NCBI RefSeq assembly: GCF_050948215.1
Contig: NC_135155.1
Span: 18,317,001-18,381,000 of the forward strand
DNA length: 64,000 nucleotides
Direction: 5' to 3'
From: Halictus rubicundus
Taxonomy: Eukaryota; Arthropoda; Insecta; Hymenoptera; Halictidae
A program made the position numbers and the translations under genes. Positions 34,301-46,195 of the stretch are shown piece after piece; positions within the stretch are counted from its first letter, which is position 1, and each line of letters starts with the position of its first letter. Below the pieces are notes generated by a model. The model saw only the letters and a list, made by a program, of their open reading frames with translations. It did not search any database and had not been told where the DNA came from.

Positions 34301-35761
34301 ATATTTCTGAAGAATTATCAGTCTCTAAACTAAACCACTTTAAATACGAAAACATTTATTTATTCTTGCAGATTTTGCGAGAGAAAAATTCTAAATTATC
34401 ACTTTCTCGGCCTTCTGAGCATGATTCTGATGACTTCTCAGTGTTGACTCAGATGCGACAATCATCAGCTCGATATTTTGTTCATACTTTTGGAAAATGT
34501 AAAGTGTCGAAGAATTGCCGTAGAAACTTTGACAAATGAAATACGAAATATTGTTTAACGGAACACGTGTAAATGCGATAGATATTTTCCCACTTACAAT
34601 TAGCTGACGAATCTTACAAAGCGTGCATGCTAAGACGACTGTGCTAATTTATTTATAGATCATGAGAGTTTCCAAGGGACAATAGGCGGGCAGTACAAAG
34701 TCCAATAGAGTTTAATGCATCTCGAAGTTATTCCCGATTTGTCGAATTTATTATTATGATAGAACAGATACTCTTCTTAACCGTAGTTTCTTCAAATTCA
34801 TAATAATTGGAAAAGGAATAAGTGTTTGTAATAGCTCCTGTATTTTTCAGTTATTGCAAACAATTTTCACTTTGCCTTTTACTTTGTCATTTTGGTTTTC
34901 TTATTTCGAGAAAAAAAAGACTGCAAAGACCATGGTCGAAAGCGTTTCTCTGGCAGAGCGTGCCACCACAGTGATTTCAGCGAGTCGCTCGCAGTATGAA
35001 CGATCATTCGCTTCTGTTTATTATCGAATCGGTAGTCCAGACTATTAGCAACTAAATGCGCGGCGAAGTTGCACTTATCTTGTCACGGCAGTCGGATCTC
35101 TTCCCGTCCGAATGACCGGTACGCCGGGTGTATTTTTTCGTTGGTGAAACCGGTTGCCTCAAAGTAAAGGGAACGACTCCTTTTATTTTCGTTCATCACC
35201 ACGCGAAGGTAAAACCGACGGTTCTCAAGGTAACGAGACGCGGGTCCCACTTAAATCCGACTAATTACTAGCTACTCGGACTAATTAGTCACCGGTTAAT
35301 GGCTCGCAACGTAAAATCAGGCGACCGTAGCGACCGTCTCGGTATCGAAGCGATTCTCTTTGATCGGCTTCTGACTACTCCTCTTCTTTGAATCATCTTC
35401 CCGGAACGAATCGTTGCGGTAATCGCGTCATCGGAAGCCTCGATGATCTTTGCGCTCTTCCAGGTAACCGACCGATCATATTTTCTCAGACAGCAATCTT
35501 AACATTTTCTTTTTTTGCGATCATTCTACGAAATATCGTATTTAGATTACGATGCTTCCAAAAAAAAAGTGGAAATTTCCCTCGGGGTTCATTCCGTTTT
35601 GACTTTTTGTGCATCGGGGCTAGAATAATGAAACCTGTTGAAGACGATCACATAAGAGAAACAATGTTTATACGAACGATCGGTGCAGATGTGCGGACAA
35701 GCGATTTGCAACAATAAGAACTAAGTGGAGAATCCAAAATGTATTTTAAGTATGGTATTAA
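34301..35761. other. Unassigned spacer
   Basis: No gene recognised. A splice-like CTCTTCCAG|GTAACC at 35463 lacks the +5 G and has no supporting exon. Confidence 0.4.
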
Positions 35762-35973
35762 CACTTTGACTGCCAAACTAGAAACCTCAAAAATTCCATA
35801 AAATCAAAGTTATTTAATGAAATAAAAATGATATTGAGTAGTCCTCCAACTTTCTTGCATTTTACAGATCCCAATAAAATTTGGTACAATGAATATATTA
35901 ACGTAAAAATTCATCTTAAAACCTGGACAAATAATTCCGTCAGCCACATATGTGTGACATGGCAGTCGACGTG
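35762..35973 (-). mobile_element. MITE family D, full copy
   Basis: TTAA lies at 35758-35761 and 35974-35977. The left end is CACTTTGACTGCCAA; the right end, inverted, is CACGTCGACTGCCAT followed by the palindrome GTCACACATATGTGGCTGAC. It is 212 bp and aligned throughout with 10446-10680 in the opposite orientation. Confidence 0.8.
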
Positions 35974-35977
35974 TTAA

Positions 35978-36301
35978 AGATACAAGGATGCTCCCAAGAG
36001 GAAAATGGCCAAATAAATTTCGTTAATCGAGTCGATGATAATAAATCGCGCAAAATCCGACTGGATCGACTCGTATCAATTTTACAAGGCGCATTACTCT
36101 TAACATAAACCGACCTTTCACCTCGCGATGAAACCGCGTCATGCTCGTGCGTGTCGTGACGTCACGCGCGATGCCGTCCGCTTAAACTTGTGCGAAGCAC
36201 AGAAAATTCGCGCGGCGTAAAATCTGTCAACACGTTAAACGCCAGAAATCAAAATCCCAGAGATTCTTACAAAGTCAGTGTAACTTAATTAATGAAACCG
36301 A
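35978..36301. other. Unassigned spacer
   Basis: Nothing recognised beyond a GTGACGTCAC CRE-like palindrome near 36157. Confidence 0.3.
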
Positions 36302-36518
36302 AACTAGAACTACCGAACCAGTCAGAATGACTGGTGGGTGATTTCTTCCTTCACGATTACCGAAACTATGAAAACGTTTTCATCAGAAATTTTTTAATAT
36401 ATCTCTTCTTTGGAGTACAAGTTACCATAAAAATCGTATAAAATCTGAGAAAATTCAATCTCGCTGTTATTACAAAGGGATAAGTCTAAGTCACGTTTAG
36501 GGCTCGGTGGTTCCAGTG
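36302..36518 (+). mobile_element. MITE family B, full copy
   Basis: The left end AACTAGAACTACCGA (first base changed) is followed by the palindrome ACCAGTCAGAATGACTGGT. The right end, inverted, is CACTGGAACCACCGA, followed by TTAA (36519-36522). The left TTAA is lost. It is 217 bp. Confidence 0.75.
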
Positions 36519-36522
36519 TTAA

Positions 36523-36645
36523 ATAAATTCCTTCGACTTCGTGGAATTTTTGAGATTGCCGGATCGGCAAATTGGACTTCTATTCGACTCTTGTTTCAGA
36601 AGATTTTGATCTAAAGACTCCGGCAGTCTACGGAAAACAATTGTT
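36523..36645. other. Short stretch between two family B right ends
   Basis: A 123-bp stretch with no match to the family B interior; its origin is unclear. Confidence 0.3.
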
Positions 36646-36665
36646 TAGGCTCGGTAGTTCTAGTG
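36646..36665 (+). mobile_element. MITE family B, right end only
   Basis: GGCTCGGTAGTTCTAGTG followed by TTAA (36666-36669), a perfect family B right terminus lacking the rest of the element, 128 bp beyond the previous copy. Confidence 0.6.
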
Positions 36666-36669
36666 TTAA

Positions 36670-37272
36670 AATGTGTTATAGGGGACGCTGTCTTTCGAAT
36701 TCTAAAGATCCTAATAAATGTCGGTTTATTCGGATATGTGACAATAAAAATTAATTTCTAAACCTAGTAAAAAATCACTGTGAGTCAGTTAACGTGTTAA
36801 GCGTGTCACCGGTTTGGCGGACGGGGTCAATGGGGTTAGGAATTCGATTCGATTCTGCGATTGGAAGAACTGTGTCTCGTGAACACGTCGTCGTCTCGCA
36901 GCGTCGCGTCGCCTCGCGTCGTCCACCTGTGAAATATTGGATTATAGCAGAGCCGCGCGACAGCTATAGTGTCTCGCGGCGCTGCTTAATTTAATATACA
37001 CAGGCGAGGGAGTCTTCCACGGAATCAGGACGTGCCAGTGCCGAGTCGGCCTTCCGATTGCGAGGAGATCGGTTCTCTGCCTTGTCGTCTCTCCGCGAAC
37101 GAAACGCTCTCGAACCGGTCGACTCGTTTCCCTCGGAACGTTTCCACTCTCTCTTTCGTGCCGGTGATACAGTTCGTTCGACAGAGCCATAAGTCCCGCT
37201 CATAAGTCGGTCTGTTACTTAACGTTTGCGATCGACCGGGGGAAAAACCGGTACGATTCGTCGTTTCTGTTC

Positions 37273-37303
<31 letters not shown>

Positions 37304-37650
37304 GGTGCCGGTGATTAAAGAAGTGGCGCAAGTCCCGTACGTGTGCCCCGACGATCTACATGAAAGTGGCCTAAGCCCTCCGTTTACGAAACACCTCGAT
37401 TGTTGCGTTTCGCACGTGCATGGGACAACTGGACTACCGATCTCGAACATACTCGCGGGAAGAATTCAGTGAGAATCGGCTGTCTTGATACATTATTTCC
37501 GGGAGGTCTTGTCACGCGTAATCGTAGACACTAACGCGGGACACATTCCTCGAAAAGTCGTTCATCTTCGCCGAGAACTCTTTCCACTGAAGTTACGTTT
37601 GTTCTTGTGCTGGTAGAAAGTACAACGAAAAAGGCTCGGTGCCATTATAA
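36670..37650. other. Unassigned CpG-rich spacer with a (TTG)n microsatellite
   Basis: (TTG)n of about 29 bp lies at 37273-37301. A stop-free plus-strand stretch of about 265 bp (37207-37471) runs through it without an ATG; the antisense 141-codon ORF encodes poly-Thr there. Neither is convincingly coding. The region's composition could suit a promoter or 5' UTR. Confidence 0.4.
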
Positions 37651-37996
37651 CGCTAGGTTTACGGATCACTAAAACTGACTATTTTGCATCACTTTATAAA
37701 AATAAGAAGAACGTGCTACCCACATTTTTAGCAATACTTTTAAAATAATATGTACTCACGGAAATACATTCGCTAGATAATTTCTCATGCAAGCATCCTC
37801 CATTTAAAATAATATATACTCAAAGAAATACATTTGCTAGATAATTTCTCATGTATGCATCCTCCATTTAAAATAATATATACTCAAAGAAATACATTTG
37901 CTAGATAATTTCTCATGTATGCATCCTTAGAATCATACTAATTTTAAATGAAAAATACTAGAACCCATCATTTTGACGGGTCCCGTAAACCTAGTG
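37651..37996 (-). mobile_element. MITE family C with internal triplication and ATAA flanks
   Basis: The left end CGCTAGGTTTACGGA and right end (inverted CACTAGGTTTACGGG) are bounded by ATAA (37647-37650 and 37997-38000) rather than TTAA. Inside, a 64-bp unit is repeated three times from 37742, 37806 and 37870 (AAAATAATATxTACTC...), making it 346 bp instead of about 200. Confidence 0.8.
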
Positions 37997-38000
37997 ATAA

Positions 38001-39994
38001 TGAAGTAAAAGTGATACAGACGAATGATAAACATACGCTTGTAAATAATATGAAAACAGAATACATTAAATCTTGTTAAAATTGTTATACTGTAAAATCA
38101 GAGATTCATACACAGGTGTAATAATAGTATAGCGTTATCTCTAACACGGAGATGTTCAATTTTCGATGATCTTTCGGAATTCATTTTCGAGTAGATTTCG
38201 TCGCAGATCTCTTAGGCCACTTTCATACGGCAGGCGTACGCGCTGATGAACAATATCTGACTGAAAGAATGTCTGGTGCGGTGAAACCGTCCGATTTCGG
38301 AGCCCGTAATCATCGGTTCGCCTAATCAGTGTTTCACGAGCAAGGATCAAGTCAGATATTGTTCTATCTAATCCAGCTGTAATAATTACTTCGATACGAG
38401 CTATCGTTACTTTGTGGAGAAGAAAGAGAGTCTTTTCGACTCGATGAACGTTTACGGTTGCGAAAACAGCTGGTTAACAGGTTAAGTGTCGTGCGCAGTC
38501 TGTTTTCCGGTTTGATTCGCGTAAGACCGAAAGACATCGCCGTCGGATGTTGATAAGAGTGAGCGTGGCCGAACGATTTCTAGAGACACCTAACCGGTAA
38601 CTCGTCGAGCGGAATCTGTGTGATAGTAAACGAACTCGATCGTGGTCTGGTGAGTTGTTAGGCGAACGTGTGGGAGAGCTCGACAGAGGGATATACCACC
38701 GGTAGACATGTCGACGTGTTCCCTGATGCCGGTGTCGCTTCAGGACATCTTGGTAAATATCATCCATCATTTCACACGAGCGAATTTGTTTCTTTACGAA
38801 GATCTCTAAACTACTATTACATTAGGGGGACCCATAATCAACTATTTTGAACGGTTTGCTGGCAATCAACCATTTTGCAGAGATAACCATGTGTTTTTTT
38901 AAATATCCCCAAAAGATCTATATTTGGTAGTAGGAGTTATATCGACCGCCGAGTTTCCAATTAATTTTCGTCGACGTCGCGACGTCTCCCTTCGGGGACC
39001 AAGCAGCCCTCGAATCGGGTACTTAGGTACTTCGTCGTCGGTTGATTGCCAAGTTTTAAGTTAATTACAGGAGCGATGCGAAGCAACGACGAACCGGAAG
39101 AACGTTCGGAAGTCTTTGATCCTTTTGTCGATTATTGATGGTTATCGAACAGAGCGACTTACGTCGGGGGAATCACTTCTGCTGTTGTCGCGATGGCAAC
39201 AGCCTAAGCTACTTAGGCCCTGCTGGCCCACTGAATCACCATAAAACACGCGTGCGTGCGTGCGCGAAACACCGTGACACCGTTCGCGTACACGCAGACT
39301 AGGCGAAAAGTTAGATTATAGTTTTGTCAGTGAACGATACGACTCCTCATCATTGCAATTTCACCTATCCTGGCCCATCTATCCTGATCATTAACGAAAC
39401 TTATTTCTACATGTATTAAGCATTCACCGAGCTTTTTGAAAAATTACGAGATGATTATGTCAATCAATGTGGCTTCTGAGCCAGTTCGGAGGCGATTAAT
39501 TTGTTATTATTTCCAAGTTACTGCCGACGGCAGAATAGAAAGTTGCCGGACGGTGATTCTACATGACAAAATACAAATGATTTTTATGAAAATCGCTTCT
39601 AAATGTTCATGTGCATCGGTGCAGCTAGTAGGAGCAGTGAAACCCGCGTTTAATTTTATCGAGACGAAGACAGACTTGGGAAAGAAATCTTTTTTATTTC
39701 GATTCGGATTTTTATGAAAATGACAACCACCCTTGGTATTACCGGGTTCGAGACACCCTGTATAACGAGGGTCGAGCGTGGGACGAAAAACGGATGCTTA
39801 AGGAGAATGTCTTTACCATTAACACCACCTGGCACCGTGGCCTTGCTTGCTGACGCTGTCAGCGCCGTTCGACGCGAGTCATTAACGTCCTGCTGAACAA
39901 TTCATTCAACGATGACGATACGCGCAGCCGTGATACACATTTTTTCCAGAAATCTTTGGACACTGAGCTGCCTATCCCGAGAGAATTGAAAATA
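38001..39994. other. Unassigned spacer
   Basis: A short inverted pair (GAACAATATCTGACT at about 38246 and its complement at about 38349) brackets about 100 bp. Small ORFs up to 98 codons, none recognised. ACACCCTGTATAACG at 39754 resembles a mariner-type terminus remnant. Confidence 0.4.
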
Positions 39995-40182
39995 CAGTCT
40001 TTTCTCGATATATGTCGCAAATTCCTGGCTGATAAATGTCGCGCAACTATCCCCACTACCGCGCAGTATCCCCCGCGAGGGGCCAAGGACGCCAAGAAGT
40101 GTAAACATGCGCGAATCAAAGAATGGTATCTCCTCGACGATATATGTCGCTCCGTGTTGTTGATATGTATCGAGAAAACGTG
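39995..40182 (+). mobile_element. MITE family A, full copy
   Basis: The ends CAGTCTTTTCTCGATATATG and (inverted) CACGTTTTCTCGATACATAT are flanked by TA (39993-39994 and 40183-40184). The core GATAAATGTCGCGCAACTAT and CCCCACTACCGC is well kept, along with the GTGTAAAC and GTGTTGTTGA blocks. It is 188 bp. Confidence 0.8.
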
Positions 40183-40184
40183 TA

Positions 40185-41834
40185 TGAAAAATTCCGATCC
40201 GTGTGGAAGCTTGTAATTTTATTGATCGTACAGCAGATGAAAAATGGAGGCAATGTGAAAAATTCGGGAATTATTTTTATCTAAGAGCGCGCGCGAGTTT
40301 TTATTGTAACAATTCCTCGGTTTCTCGTCGAGATTATTTTGATTAGATATCATAAACTAGTTATTAGACGAAAAACGAAAGCGAAACAGTTGTGATATAG
40401 GCATTTTTGTTAAAGATATTAATGAATTTGGCTTTGCTTTCAGCATCGAAAAGCCTGTTGGCACGCCGCTGCATTTGGTGAGACAACAATGATAGCAACA
40501 GAATGTTCAACGCTGTTCGTATTACATAAGGCCGAGCCACAGAAATTGCCTAACATTTACATGTTAAATATTGACCGTGTTATACGATTCCGTGTGTGAA
40601 TTACACAAAGTGGCTAATATTTACACGTTTAATAGCGAGTTGCCGCGTAAACTCTGCCCCGTCAATTTTTTCGTTTTTACGAAACGGATTAGCCTTGATT
40701 CGTTCCAGGAAATTGTTTAGTATTCCCCACGAACACTGTTTGAGACGACTTTTGCAAACACTATTTATAAAAGCTGGTTGATTAGTATACATGGTGTGTA
40801 ATTCTAAATTTTCTCTTCGAAGCTCGATCTCTGCTTAACATGCTTTCCTGCGGTTAATAGATTCTGTTCTAGCAAGTCCTTAATTATTGTCACATAAATT
40901 ATATGCTATTTTACGTTCAATTACATTATCAATAATAAAAATGTACTCTATTACACGTATCGTCCTATGCTAAGGTTGATCATTGCGATTAAGTTTAATA
41001 GCGGCCATTACAGCTCGCCTTACAGTTAATGTTCTTTTCGTTTTATTTACGGTACTTCGATACTTTTATTTTAATGCATGCAATAACGACACACGTTGCT
41101 TTATTTCCCTTCGTTCGCTGCGTTCGATTAAAACGATATCGAGGGTACAGACGAGACTGTAGAAAAGCTTGAAACTATGACACATCAATTCCAGCAGTCC
41201 AATTTTTCTCGAAATTATTCTGCCGATACGATTATCATATAATTTTATAAGCGCGTTCTGCTAATCTAATATTTTGCGATTATTACAGAGACTATAGACG
41301 GTCGCCGAAAAATAATGAATACATTAGAACTGGTCCGACAAATTAATGAAATCGTAAGAAAACTGTCTATTCAAATTCCAACGAACTCGTAATTCACGAT
41401 TATGACAAACGTGCGAGATCCTGCTCGGCTTTATGACAGCTTAACTCGATAATGCATAGAGAAATGACTTCATGGAGAAAAAACCAGATCGCCATAAAAC
41501 GTGACTTATTAAGCTGTCAAGACCGCCAACGAATTCTTTCCCTTTTAACATTCGAAATGGTCCCCGCCCACTTATGTCATTCCGATCCGCGCGCGACTTT
41601 ATAATATTCTTACGACATTCTATTAATCATATATACATCAACGCGTCAACTTCTAAGCCAGAGCTGTTCAGCGTCTGCCCGTACGGGCATTCTCTTGCCG
41701 AAGCCACGCCCCTGCGGGCAAGACTGCACGTATATGTCACACGCATTGTCACTTGCCCGTAGCTTTGCCATGCAACAAAATGGCGGCGTCCGTACCTTCC
41801 GAGGACCATATTCGTCATTGCATACTTTTTTTAA
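40185..41834. other. Unassigned spacer with a short repeat H match
   Basis: AAAATGGCGGCGTCCGTACC at about 41777 matches the repeat H unit. A GCCCGTACGGGC palindrome lies near 41677. The rest is AT-rich with no gene recognised. Confidence 0.4.
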
Positions 41835-42051
41835 CACTAGGTTCACGGAACACTAAAAGTGACTGTTTTACATTGCGTTGTAAAAATAACGAAATTGTAG
41901 TTATTTAGATTTTCAGCCATTTTTATTGTAATACGTGCTCATAGATACAAATCTATTGAACAATTCTTCTCAAGTGTGTCCTTGCACTCTTAACAATTGT
42001 AAATTTGAAAATATCGAGTCCGTCATTTCGACGGGTCTGGTAAATATCGTG
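41835..42051 (-). mobile_element. MITE family C, full copy
   Basis: TTAA lies at 41831-41834 and 42052-42055. The left end is CACTAGGTTCACGGA; the right end is decayed (inverted CACGATATTTACCAG), with the subterminal palindrome CCGTCATTTCGACGG. It is 217 bp. Confidence 0.75.
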
Positions 42052-42055
42052 TTAA

Positions 42056-42416
42056 TGCAACGGTAACAACAACAAAGTTTGCGATGTTTATGGAGATGCA
42101 TTGAAGGTCAACAAGTGCCAACGTTGGTTCAGAAGGTTTGCTTTTCAATTAGCGAAAATGGGGTCCCTCAAGCACGTGAACAAAAATTATTATCAGAAAA
42201 GAACAATTGTCTGCATCTGTTGCTCGAAACAGGAGCTACACGTGTAAATTGAAAGTAAATGCATAAAATCCGCAGTCTACTCGATACTTGTCCAAAGCAC
42301 GGGTCCAGCCGGGGACATATATCGCCCAGGAGATACTATTTTTTGATCCGCACGTAGAAGAGGACAATAGTGAAAATAGGAAGTAATGAAAAATAAGGAA
42401 GTTTTGTTATTGGATT
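42056..42416. other. Unassigned spacer
   Basis: A GGGGACATATATCGCCC string near 42312 may be an old family A fragment; nothing else noted. Confidence 0.35.
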
Positions 42417-42482
42417 AGCAGTGGGGATAATTCCACGACGTTTATCACCCAGGCCTTGGCGACATGTATAGAGTTGACACTG
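42417..42482 (-). mobile_element. MITE family A, right-end fragment
   Basis: It contains the reversed core (AGTGGGGATAATTCCACGAC, then TTTATCACCCAGGCC) and ends GACATGTATAGAGTTGACACTG followed by TA (42483-42484). The other end is not present. Confidence 0.65.
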
Positions 42483-42484
42483 TA

Positions 42485-43265
42485 TCATTTATCGTTCTTC
42501 TCATTCCTCTCATTCGCGAGACTTCTATAAAATAAAAACTATTAAATATCAAACTGGACGATCGAGTTCTTTTTTCGACGCTTTCCAAAAATTCGCGTCG
42601 ATAATCTTGTTTTCGCATTAACGCCATGTACATGGATGGAGTAGTGATGTGCGAACAACGTACAGGCCGCGAGCCTGTAATAGAATTAACCGCGGAAAGG
42701 CCTCGGGTTGATATCTTGGAAGGCCTCTGGTTTGCATCGAGCCCGTCCAACACGGATCTAATAGTTTTAACCGCGAAACCGTGCGCACACCTCGGAACAC
42801 GTGTCGCAGTATACTGTATAACCACTATAGTGGCTCTTGTTCACATTGCACATTTTTTCCGAAACTCTTTTCCTCACACTCCCGAGAATGGTTCCAAGAA
42901 CCTGTGGAAAGTTTCAACTCGATCAGATGTCGGAAATACCTGTCCCAGGATTTTTGAACATTATTCACTGTTACAACAGTCATTTCCTCCAGTTTTAAAC
43001 TTGTTTATTTATATTTATACAACCCTCCTTATCGCTCTTTTCAAGAGAAGTGCTCGGACCGTCGTGAGCACGCTTCTCGCGTTCTCTTCCGACACAAAAC
43101 CCGCTGACATTTTGTTTTCTATATCTTAGTAATTTTACTATATTTCGATTTGATTTCTTGCGCCATTTCAAGAGAAAACTTCAGGGAAACGTGCGCGTCT
43201 CAAAAAGTTGCGCTGAAATAGCTTGATTCCCCGTAATCACTAATAAACTATGTCCCATGAGAGGG
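42485..43265. other. Unassigned spacer with a 167-codon ORF
   Basis: The plus-strand ORF 42626-43129 shows a hydrophobic stretch (about residues 63-80) and another near residues 120-135, but no family signature, and overlapping antisense ORFs exist. I do not call it a gene. Confidence 0.4.
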
Positions 43266-43284
43266 GACAGCGTAGTGCAAAGGG
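43266..43284 (+). mobile_element. Family F right end fragment
   Basis: GACAGCGTAGTGCAAAGGG followed by TTAA (43285-43288) matches a family F right terminus (inverted CCCTTTGCACT). No left end was found within about 200 bp upstream. Confidence 0.45.
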
Positions 43285-43288
43285 TTAA

Positions 43289-43417
43289 CTACAAGAACTT
43301 AAGGTTGTATACAATTAAATGAATAAAAATTGACTTTAAAATTTCAATGCTACAGCATTCGTGTCATTTTCCATCACTATGAAAATGAATGCTACAGCAT
43401 TCACGTCCGCGAACGTG
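43289..43417 (-). mobile_element. MITE family E, left-truncated copy
   Basis: It aligns with the right part of 19749-20039 from about 19917 onward. It ends in the inverted CACGTTCGCGGACGT preceded by the palindrome GAATGCTACAGCATTC. The right flank is TCAA, a decayed TTAA. Confidence 0.7.
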
Positions 43418-43421
43418 TCAA

Positions 43422-44239
43422 GGAGAAGAAACGGTCGAAGACTTTCCATCGATAACACTGTGTGACCTTGAAGATGTCGGATCAGCGAATCACTGGATTC
43501 CAGGGTGTCGCGGTAGGCTTTGTTTCGGATAGGAGCACGTATTTCGTGTGCTCGCTGCCTCGAGATGTAGAGTAGACGATAGAAAAGAAAAAAAAACATT
43601 GAGCACAACGTGGCACGATATCTGGCGGCAACGCGCAGCCGCGCATGCACTTTATTGCAGTTTTATCGACCGGCCGGAGTGTCACGCTCCGAGGAGCAGA
43701 GCGTCTCCCTTTTGGACCGGAAAGAATTTTCGGCCGATCCTCTGGCGGACCGTGAACGGATGACGTGGGAATGTCGGATGCAATTGCTATTGCACCGGGC
43801 AATTAAGATCGCTCGTCGCGATACCGGTTGTTTGTTTTTTTAAACGGCCGCTGACGAAGACCTCCTCGCCGCGTTCCCCGATACATTCGTGCCTTCTGAT
43901 TAAGATAATCATGCCCGATATCGCACGAGAACCTCCTTTCCGAATATTCCTCCGAGTACACCGCCACCGCTAATTGCCACGTCAGCAAGCTCGATTTCAC
44001 CTCGATATCTAAATGAGAAGCTAAAGCGGCTTTCTCGCTGTCTAAAATGTTCTTCGCTGGCCCGTGGAAATTTATGCAAATCTGCTATTTTATCGGCGGA
44101 TTTTACGTGTTCTACCCCCCAGTCGCTACGCTAATCAACCTCGCAATTATATCTTATCAAATGCGACTGAGACGCTTCCTCAAACTTGAACCGATTGTAC
44201 TACTGTTTCGGACTCCATTCCGATTTAATCGTTGTTTAA
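43422..44239. other. Unassigned spacer
   Basis: Moderately CpG-rich with overlapping ORFs up to 106 codons on both strands; none recognised. Confidence 0.35.
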
Positions 44240-44447
44240 CATTAGGTTTACGGAGCATTACAAGTGAGTATTTTACGTTACTCTATAAAAATAAGAAGAA
44301 TGTGTCTATTCAAGTTTCCAGCCCTTTTTTTAAATAATATATACCTAAGGAAATAAGTTTGTTGAGTAATTCCACGTAGATGGATCTTTACAATGTAAAT
44401 TAAAAATATTAGAACCCGTCATTTTAACGGGTCCCGTAAACCTAGTG
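44240..44447 (-). mobile_element. MITE family C, full copy
   Basis: TTAA lies at 44236-44239 and 44448-44451. The left end is CATTAGGTTTACGGA; the right end, inverted, is CACTAGGTTTACGGG followed by the hairpin ACCCGTTAAAATGACGGGT. It is 208 bp. Confidence 0.82.
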
Positions 44448-44515
44448 TTAAACACAATTACGTATTTGCGACGTGGTATTATACCGTTTTTAGGGGAAAC
44501 ACAAAACGGTAATAA

Positions 44516-44560
44516 CACTAGAAGTATTCGACAATATTGTCGTATCATCCTCGATCTATT
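44516..44560 (+). mobile_element. Solo left end of another TTAA-type MITE
   Basis: ATAA (44512-44515) is followed by CACTAGAAGTATT and the perfect palindrome CGACAATATTGTCG (44529-44542). The terminus is family B-like but the palindrome sequence is different. No matching right end was found. Confidence 0.5.
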
Positions 44561-44662
44561 AAAATGATTAAGAAAGAAAACAATTGAGCTGGAACACTTT
44601 TATCTCAGACAAAACTTCGCTGCGTATTTTCTGCGTTTATGCACAAAGTTGAAAAGCACATA

Positions 44663-45180
44663 CACTACCGGCCAAAAGTAATTGACCACATATAAAAATC
44701 GCATAATTTTCTTAAAATTGAACCAAATGGGTTGAGATTTCTTGACAAGTTAAATGACAAAGTTTACCAAGTAACGGGTAAACGAAATGTTGACAAAATT
44801 GGTATTGGTCGAAATTGCGAAGAAAAAAGTTAAAGTAAATTTTTTCAACTTTTTTATCTAAGCCTGTAATGAAACTTTAATCAATACGTTTTGTAGATCT
44901 ACGTTAATTATGTGTATGCGGAAAATTTCATCTAAATCGGTGAACGTTGCTATGAGCAATAAACATTTCAAGATGAGAGCTTAAGAATGAAAGTCGCAGA
45001 TATTCGGCATTGTCAAGGAATTTCACCCTAATGCGATCACAGTGAAATGTTTATAACTCATAACGATATTAACCGATTTAGATGAAATTTTCACGTGTCA
45101 AGAAATCTCAACCCATTTGGTTCAATTTTAAGAAAATTATTCGATTTTTATATGTGGTCAATTACTTTTGGCCGGTAGTG
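44663..45180. mobile_element. Tc1-type foldback MITE, 518 bp
   Basis: The ends CACTACCGGCCAAAAGTAAT are inverted repeats extending to about 85 bp with very few mismatches, flanked by TA (44661-44662 and 45181-45182). Further inverted blocks (ATCTAAATCGGT; AAACATTTC) lie inside. There is no transposase. The near-identity of the arms suggests a young insertion. Confidence 0.88.
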
Positions 45181-45229
45181 TAAGAGAAATAATTGCTGAA
45201 GGTCTTTTCATAAAATGGCAATGTACTTC

Positions 45230-45530
45230 TACCGTTTTGCAACTAAAAAGAAAAAAAAAGTCATGGAATAACAAGTATTTCATCGACTAAAATCGTATTG
45301 GTTACAAACAAGTTGGTGAATGTTGTCGTTCAGAGCAATTCATTTCGTTATTTGCAACCGAAAAGTATAAAAATCGATATTTTTTAATCATTTTGTTCTC
45401 CGAAATTTCGTCTGTATATTTTGCGTAGATTACCTTGAATTTCAACGACAGTCAGGTTTTTATTAACGATTGTAATCGTAGAAAATTTATAGAATAACTG
45501 TTATTCTTGCTCCCGGGTTTCTGGCGTTCT
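45230..45530 (-). repeat. Dispersed repeat J, reverse copy
   Basis: It contains inverted J blocks: CGATATTTTTTAATCATTTT, TAGATTACCTTGAATTTCAA and TTTTTATTAACGATTGTAAT. These match 7945-8190 and the 18977-19462 array. Confidence 0.6.
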
Positions 45531-46109
45531 GTTTTTCACCTAATCGGTGGAGGGTTAACCTGACCCTGATTTCAACCCGGTCGGATCGCTTAGAGGAAGC
45601 GTCCGCGATTTTCGGCTGCCACTTCGCCGTGATATTTTCGTTTCTGGCACGTCGCTCGGGCCTACATCTTACATTTAACGAGCCGATTGCACAACCAATA
45701 AGCCTCAGCCACCAGCGCCCCTTTCATCTATTGAATCACGGGTGCCTATCACTATTGTCGATAAACAATTACCGCGTCTACGGTAGATCACCGGGCGCCA
45801 AACATTTCGAGAGCTTAATACGATTTCTACTTTGTTTCGAATCGCTCAAAACTTCCGACACCGGAGATAACACGATAAAATGGAAACCTCAACGAAGCCT
45901 CTATAGAATTATCATGGTAATTCCAACTTCCTCGAACTTGCAACACGAGAGATAACATTATAACGAAGGTGTAACAGAATTTTTCCCCCACTTTGAACCC
46001 CTTAAAATTCGTAGTTGAGGCTTTTTCTTTGGGACCGTTTGAGTTTTCACATCGATATTTCGCTACAGATTCCGTTCGATGTATGGAATCAAAAGAAAAA
46101 TTGCATATA
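45531..46109. other. Unassigned spacer
   Basis: A 108-codon plus ORF (45629-45955) and an overlapping antisense ORF; neither recognised. Confidence 0.35.
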
Positions 46110-46195
46110 CACTGATTTCTCTGTATATGTCGCCGAGGCCTGGATGATAAATGTCGCGGAATTATCCCCACTATCCGAGGAGTGCAAACGTAACA
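46110..46195 (+). mobile_element. MITE family A, left-end fragment
   Basis: TA (46108-46109) then CACTGATTTCTCTGTATATG and a well-kept core (GATAAATGTCGCGGAATTAT, CCCCACTATCC), followed by a GTGCAAACGTAACACCAG segment. The right terminus is missing. Confidence 0.65.

Noticed and set aside
35440..35475. CTCTTCCAG|GTAACC as a second recursive splice site
   Set aside because: Donor lacks the +5 G and the upstream tract is weak.
37207..37471. Stop-free plus-strand stretch encoding poly-Val across (TTG)n
   Set aside because: No ATG, low-complexity core, no clear acceptor; kept only as a note in the spacer entry.
42626..43129. 167-codon plus-strand ORF with two hydrophobic stretches
   Set aside because: Hydrophobicity comes from T-rich sequence; no family signature, poor codon bias.
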